Of a stretch of 64,000 bases of DNA, positions 60,534 to 64,000 are shown piece after piece. The DNA lies in NCBI GenBank assembly GCA_964647695.1, contig CAZYIS010000003.1:1-64000 (forward strand), written 5' to 3'. Origin of the DNA: VGKP01 sp964647695. Lineage in GTDB: Archaea > Nanobdellota > Nanobdellia > Pacearchaeales > GW2011-AR1. How positions within the stretch are numbered: the first letter of the stretch is position 1; each line of letters opens with the position of its first letter. A model generated the notes under the pieces. That model was not told the origin of the DNA. It saw only the letters and a program-made list of their open reading frames with translations, and searched no databases. Made by a program: the position numbers and the translations under genes.

Positions 60534-60991
60534 TTGCTCCCATCTCCAAAAGGATCTTTAACATCCAATTCCAACGAAACGTTTTCCAAATTTGAAAGAG
60601 CAATTCTAGTAAAATGAGAAAGAACACTTGCAACTTTAATAAAATATGGTGCTTCTAGAACGTAAGTTGGTGCATTTGGATTAAACTCTAGGGAAGTATT
60701 AATTGATTCCCTGTTTTTATTTCTATACCTTACTTTTTTAGGAGTTGCTTCTACGACTAATCCTCTAGAAGTTCTCAGAACAATATTTCTTGGGCTATGA
60801 CCATTTACCATATGATATGCAAATTCCCTATATGGATCACCCGAATCATAGATTAAACCTTCACTCATTGTTTCTCTATAAAGAGGATTTATTTTCAATC
60901 CTTCCCTATTTCTGGCTATATCTTTATCTCTTAACTTTCTCTTTACTTCGCCTTTTCTTATTTCTAGTTCAGCATTGGATACTCTGCTCAT
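60530..60991 (-). CDS. Hypothetical protein, 153 aa
   Basis: Very basic, helical N-terminus (MSRVSNAELEIRKGEVKRKL) and a beta-rich C-terminal half (TYVLEAPYFIKVASVLSHFT). It may bind nucleic acid. Ends GDGSK with GGAGATGGGAGCAAATGA as next ribosome site, the same junction style as the 41964-55056 operon. No family recognised. Confidence 0.55.
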   Translation of the reverse strand: MSRVSNAELEIRKGEVKRKLRDKDIARNREGLKINPLYRETMSEGLIYDSGDPYREFAYHMVNGHSPRNIVLRTSRGLVVEATPKKVRYRNKNRESINTSLEFNPNAPTYVLEAPYFIKVASVLSHFTRIALSNLENVSLELDVKDPFGDGSK

Positions 60992-61233
60992 TTTCCATTC
61001 TCCTTAAGATTTCTCTTTCTTTCCTTATCAATTAGAATCAATCGGCTTCTTGCTCTTTCCGGATTCACTCTGCAAATGTTAAGCACTTCCAGTATGTTTT
61101 GCATGATTTCGTCGTAGCTTTCCCTTCTATAGGTTCTTAGAAATTCAATCCTATGTTTAGTAGATTCATCCACTTTTATCGTCGTGACTTTGCTTTTCTT
61201 CGGCTTTGCTTGATTTTCAAAGATTTCTTCCAT
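60988..61233 (-). CDS. Ribbon-helix-helix (CopG-like) regulator, 81 aa
   Basis: KVTTIKVDESTKHRIEFLRT followed by SYDEIMQNILEVLNIC is a typical RHH strand-helix-helix, preceded by a basic arm. It is the first gene of the minus-strand operon down to 56372. Its start codon follows two GTATACC repeats between TATA and ATG, which suggests autorepression (inference). It differs from the RHH protein at 25186. Confidence 0.75.
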   Translation of the reverse strand: MEEIFENQAKPKKSKVTTIKVDESTKHRIEFLRTYRRESYDEIMQNILEVLNICRVNPERARSRLILIDKERKRNLKENGK

Positions 61234-61235
61234 TT

Positions 61236-61273
61236 TGGTATACCTGGGTAGAACCTTGTATACCTTTTTAAAT
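61236..61273 (-). promoter_or_regulatory. Operator repeats and TATA of the RHH-led operon
   Basis: Direct repeats T(G/T)GTATACC at 61236-61244 and 61256-61264, 20 bp apart (two helical turns), each with a GTATAC palindrome. They lie between a minus-strand TATA (TTTAAAAAGG, about 61262-61273) and the RHH start codon. Binding here would block initiation. A weaker CCATACC at 61297-61303 is a possible third site near the divergent surface-protein promoter. Confidence 0.55.
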
Positions 61274-61300
61274 ATTTCGTCACTATATAATTACACCATA

Positions 61301-61319
61301 CCAAAAAGCTTATATAGCC
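61301..61319 (+). promoter_or_regulatory. Promoter of the S-layer-like gene
   Basis: CCAAAAAG followed by CTTATATAGCC (61309-61319) is a strong BRE/TATA pair. It predicts a start near 61338 and a short leader of about 20 nt before the ATG at 61358. Confidence 0.6.
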
Positions 61320-61357
61320 AAATTGATTATTATAATTAACTAAATTTTAACACAACC

Positions 61358-62575
61358 ATGACAAACAAAACAATTTTGGTTTCGCTTGTGGCAATATTTG
61401 CTCTTACCTTTTTGGTATTAGCTAATGTTAGCGCACTTACCAACATCAATAGCGTTGAAGTAAATGGTGTTGAAGCTCTTAACGGAGCTGCAACTATCGG
61501 TGTAACAGGCGGAGAGACTCTAGCAGTCAAAGTCGTCTTTTACGCAACTGACAATGCATCTGATGTTAGATTGAAACTTTGGGTTAGTGGTGGTAAAGAC
61601 TTATCAGCAACTTCTGATAGTTTCGATGTTATCGCAGGAAGAACCTACAGCAAAATATTTGCCGTAACTGTTCCTAGTAACATTGATCCAAGTGAAGATA
61701 CTTCACTGTTCGTTGATCTTGAATCAAAGAGCGGTTTATTATCTGACCTTGAAACTATTAGTTTAACTGCACAAAGAGAATCCTACAATGTAGAAATTCT
61801 TAGTGCAAATGTTGAGAACACTGTCTCAGCTGGAAAATCTCTAGCTCTTGACGTTGTTCTTAAGAACGCTGGAAGTCATAAAGCTGACAATACCTTTGTA
61901 ACTGTAAAAATTACAGCCCTAGGTCTTGAACAAACAGCTTACTTCGGAGATATGTCCGCAGTAGACCAATCCAACCCAGATATGCAAGATGCAGCAGAAA
62001 GAAGAATGTTAATTAACATTCCAAACTCTGCCAAGGCTGGAGTATACCTTCTAGAAATAGATGCATACAACAGTGATTCTTCAAGTGTGGTAACTAAAAA
62101 GATTGCAATCGGAAGTTCTGGTGCTGATAGTAGTGTTGTTTCTTCAACCCAAAGTAAATCCTTTGGCGTTGGTCAAAAAGCAACCTATACTTTCACACTA
62201 GTTAATTCTGGTGACAAAATACAGAGCTATGAATTGTCTTCTGACAGTGCTGATTCAGCATTGAATGTAGCAATTGATGATTCTGTTGTCGTTGTTCCAG
62301 CTGGATCTAGCAAGACAGTGCAAGTTGTCGCTTCTGCCTCAAAAACAGGAAGATATGACTTCGCAGTTAATGTATTATCCAATGGCGCAATTGTTCAATC
62401 CCAAAGCTTTATAGCAAATGTTGATGGAAGTTCTTCAAGTGCATTCGCTGGAAGCGCTGCAGTCGTATTGACCGTAGTTCTAGCAATAATCTTTGTAGTT
62501 CTTCTTGTAGTGCTTATTGTACTACTAACAAGAAAACCTGAAAAAACACAAGAAATCGGAGAAAGTTATTACTAA
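61358..62575 (+). CDS. S-layer-like secreted surface protein with C-terminal membrane anchor
   Basis: Signal peptide (about 1-26, ILVSLVAIFALTFLVLANVSA), then three or four Ig-like beta domains (for example VEILSANVENTVSAGKSLAL and KATYTFTLVNSGDKIQSYEL) of the kind found in archaeal surface proteins with COG1361-like repeats. A Ser/Ala-rich linker and a very hydrophobic C-terminal helix (about 372-394) are followed by a short polar tail. Codons and promoter look optimised for high expression. A T-rich terminator follows. Likely a major surface component. Confidence 0.8.
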   Translation: MTNKTILVSLVAIFALTFLVLANVSALTNINSVEVNGVEALNGAATIGVTGGETLAVKVVFYATDNASDVRLKLWVSGGKDLSATSDSFDVIAGRTYSKIFAVTVPSNIDPSEDTSLFVDLESKSGLLSDLETISLTAQRESYNVEILSANVENTVSAGKSLALDVVLKNAGSHKADNTFVTVKITALGLEQTAYFGDMSAVDQSNPDMQDAAERRMLINIPNSAKAGVYLLEIDAYNSDSSSVVTKKIAIGSSGADSSVVSSTQSKSFGVGQKATYTFTLVNSGDKIQSYELSSDSADSALNVAIDDSVVVVPAGSSKTVQVVASASKTGRYDFAVNVLSNGAIVQSQSFIANVDGSSSSAFAGSAAVVLTVVLAIIFVVLLVVLIVLLTRKPEKTQEIGESYY

Positions 62576-62577
62576 AT

Positions 62578-62632
62578 AAACTTTTTTATTTTTTTACTTT
62601 TATTTTTAACTTTTTCTTTTTTTATTTTATTA
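62578..62632 (+). terminator. T-rich transcription terminator
   Basis: Directly after the surface-protein stop there are five or more runs of 4-7 T within about 50 nt (TTTTTTATTTTTTTACTTTTATTTTT...), the usual archaeal intrinsic terminator. It isolates the surface-protein gene from the next pair. Confidence 0.75.
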
Positions 62633-62674
62633 ATGTTTATACTTTCATGCAAAAAGTAACCTTTAACAAACAAA

Positions 62675-63241
62675 ATGACCAGAGACCATTACGAAACAAG
62701 AGAAGCAAGAAGAAAGATCACTAATTCCTATCTTAAAAGAACTGCAATAACTGCAGCATTAGCTGGAATTTTACCTGCGAGTATTGGAATATTTAATTTA
62801 TATAATGACAGCAAATCGCTAGCTAGAATAAATGAAAGAGATGCAAAGCCAATAATGATCCAATACGAAAAAGCATGGAAATCCTTCTGTACTGTTGGAC
62901 AAGAATTACATGATAGCTATAATACGTTTACACTACCCTATGTTCCAGAATCAGCAAAAAAAGATCTAAATACACTAACTAATGACTCGTCTCCAGTACT
63001 CATTGAAAAAAGAAGAGCATTAAGTAATATTGAAAAAGCGCTTCAATCAGATCTAGACAATATCAAATCCGATGAAGAATTTAAACGCCTTTCCACTGAA
63101 AATTCAAAAGATTACTATAATGTTAAATTATATGGTAATTTATTCGTTGGCTCTTTCGTAGTTAGTATGTTGGGCTTTTTCGGAGCAGATTTAATCTCAC
63201 GTAAAAAAAGAAACAGAGCCTACGAAGAATTAAAGAAATAA
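62675..63241 (+). CDS. Membrane protein: two helices flanking a helical external domain, 188 aa
   Basis: A basic N-terminus (about 1-24), a transmembrane helix at about 26-46 (ITAALAGILPASIGIFNLY), about 105 residues of helical, charged external sequence, a second helix at about 150-170 (YGNLFVGSFVVSMLGFFGAD) and a basic tail (SRKKRNRAYEELKK). The same layout occurs at 46631-47125, suggesting paralogues, though sequence identity is low by eye. TAA-A-ATG coupling to the next gene. Confidence 0.65.
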   Translation: MTRDHYETREARRKITNSYLKRTAITAALAGILPASIGIFNLYNDSKSLARINERDAKPIMIQYEKAWKSFCTVGQELHDSYNTFTLPYVPESAKKDLNTLTNDSSPVLIEKRRALSNIEKALQSDLDNIKSDEEFKRLSTENSKDYYNVKLYGNLFVGSFVVSMLGFFGADLISRKKRNRAYEELKK

Positions 63242-63242
63242 A

Positions 63243-63779
63243 ATGACTCAAACAAACAACGAATCAGCATTAATTGAAAAATTAATAATATATGAAGGAT
63301 TTCTAATAAGACAATTCTTAGATGCAGAAGAAATAGCCAAACCTATCAAAGAAAAAAGAAGATTATTTGAAGATCTAGTTACTGAACAAGAAGTATTAAA
63401 ACAAGAAATGGCCGAAAATCAAGCCCAAACCTATATATCGGCTTTAAAACAATTTAGATCAAAATTCCCTGAGATAAATAGACTAGAAATAAATGTAATA
63501 GGAAATATTGTTGATAGAAGAATGCCTATCGGTATGAGAACATTAGATTATTCTGCACATCCATATATAGATGGACCTAATGGATTAGGTAGCGGAATGT
63601 TTAGAGCAAATAGCAAAGATACAATAGAAATATTTGGAAAAGCAAAATCCAAAGGATATATTCTTTATTTCCCATCTACCCATCTATTGAAAGCCAGACA
63701 TGGTGATAAGTCTATGGGTTGGGAATTACGAGAAGACGAAAGAGAATTGATGCAAAAAATCTGGGAAGAAGTTAAATAA
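63243..63779 (+). CDS. Hypothetical coiled-coil protein, 178 aa
   Basis: The N-terminal 80 residues are helical and acidic (KRRLFEDLVTEQEVLKQEMA), then a beta-rich C-terminal half with IDGPNGLGSGMFRANSKDTI. No membrane segment or known family. It starts 1 nt after the two-helix membrane protein, so the two are probably partners. Confidence 0.6.
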   Translation: MTQTNNESALIEKLIIYEGFLIRQFLDAEEIAKPIKEKRRLFEDLVTEQEVLKQEMAENQAQTYISALKQFRSKFPEINRLEINVIGNIVDRRMPIGMRTLDYSAHPYIDGPNGLGSGMFRANSKDTIEIFGKAKSKGYILYFPSTHLLKARHGDKSMGWELREDERELMQKIWEEVK

Positions 63780-63848
63780 TTAATAATCAGTATATCACTA
63801 TCTGAGCATTGAAAATCCTTAAATATCCTTAATATCTCTCTTTAGAGT

Positions 63849-64000
63849 ATGGTTCATGTAAAAAAGATGGTGATGACAGGATTCAAATCCTTTGCTAGAA
63901 GAACTGAAATAGTCTTTGACCAGGGAGTTAACGTCATTCTAGGTCCCAATGGTTCCGGTAAATCTAATGTGGCCGATGCCATATGTTTTGTTCTAGGTCG
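63849..64000 (+). CDS. smc: SMC chromosome segregation ATPase, 5' end
   Basis: The N-terminal 50 residues of an SMC protein: KMVMTGFKSFARRTEIVFDQ and Walker A LGPNGSGKSNVADAI (about 30-44), with FVLGR typical of SMC heads. SMC dimers organise and segregate chromosomes. The gene continues beyond the right edge. AATATCCTTAATATCTC upstream is AT-rich; a TATA-like CTTAAATATCC lies at about 63817-63827. Confidence 0.93.
   Translation, partial: MVHVKKMVMTGFKSFARRTEIVFDQGVNVILGPNGSGKSNVADAICFVLG

Overview
The window is AT-rich archaeal DNA, most likely from a DPANN-type archaeon (inference). Direct markers are RNA polymerase subunit Rpo10, RNase P protein 4, a stand-alone 5S rRNA gene, a tRNA-Leu with an archaeal 37/38 intron and bulge-helix-bulge, TrmB and AbrB-PhoU regulators, archaeal-type IleRS, a GatB subunit and the start of an SMC gene. 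First genes of transcripts usually have a TATA box about 25 nt upstream of the start codon (leaderless mRNA). Downstream operon genes use GGAG/GAGG Shine-Dalgarno motifs with ATGA, TAATG or TAA-N-ATG junctions. C-terminal anchors of the ITGAVTG type fit Woesearchaeota/Pacearchaeota-like lineages, but no phylogeny was run.

Left part (1-24.8 kb). A minus-strand operon holds a divergent J-domain protein. Next come a candidate structured ncRNA (about 2051-2250), an XPD/DinG-like helicase, a pterin-4a-carbinolamine dehydratase, 5S rRNA and rnp4. A pair of type I dehydroquinase-like proteins follows, one with the catalytic His/Lys and one without. After these are a Nudix protein, Rpo10, a LolD/MacB-type ATPase, GatB and tRNA-Arg(TCG). 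A lysine/diaminopimelate block has dapL-lysA divergent from dapB. The rest is a circularly permuted GTPase, secreted surface proteins, tRNA-Leu(TAA) and a subtilisin-like protease. Ten Ns at 24838-24847 mark a scaffold gap, so order across it is not proven.

Middle part (24.9-41.8 kb). A small membrane protein, an RHH protein and TatD flank a region with a duplication scar made of the 3' ends of the RHH gene and of TatD. Then come TrmB, IleRS, a radical SAM protein, two MacB-like permeases, an AbrB-like gene coupled to a membrane-anchored Hanks-type kinase, and an AbrB-PhoU regulator.

Accessory part (41.9-61.3 kb). One plus-strand run of 22 tightly coupled genes (41964-55056) encodes two secreted proteins that look like beta barrels, membrane helical proteins, many unrecognised proteins, and six clear plus one possible SAM-dependent methyltransferase. 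This is the best candidate for an undescribed system. A Nudix gene and an endonuclease IV-like gene separate it from a minus-strand operon (61233 down to 56372). That operon is headed by an RHH regulator with a repeated GTATACC operator and encodes a HExxH metalloprotease and a methyltransferase-like protein with a duplicated C-terminal module.

Right end. A strongly promoted S-layer-like surface protein with a T-rich terminator is followed by a two-gene membrane/coiled-coil pair and the 5' end of smc.
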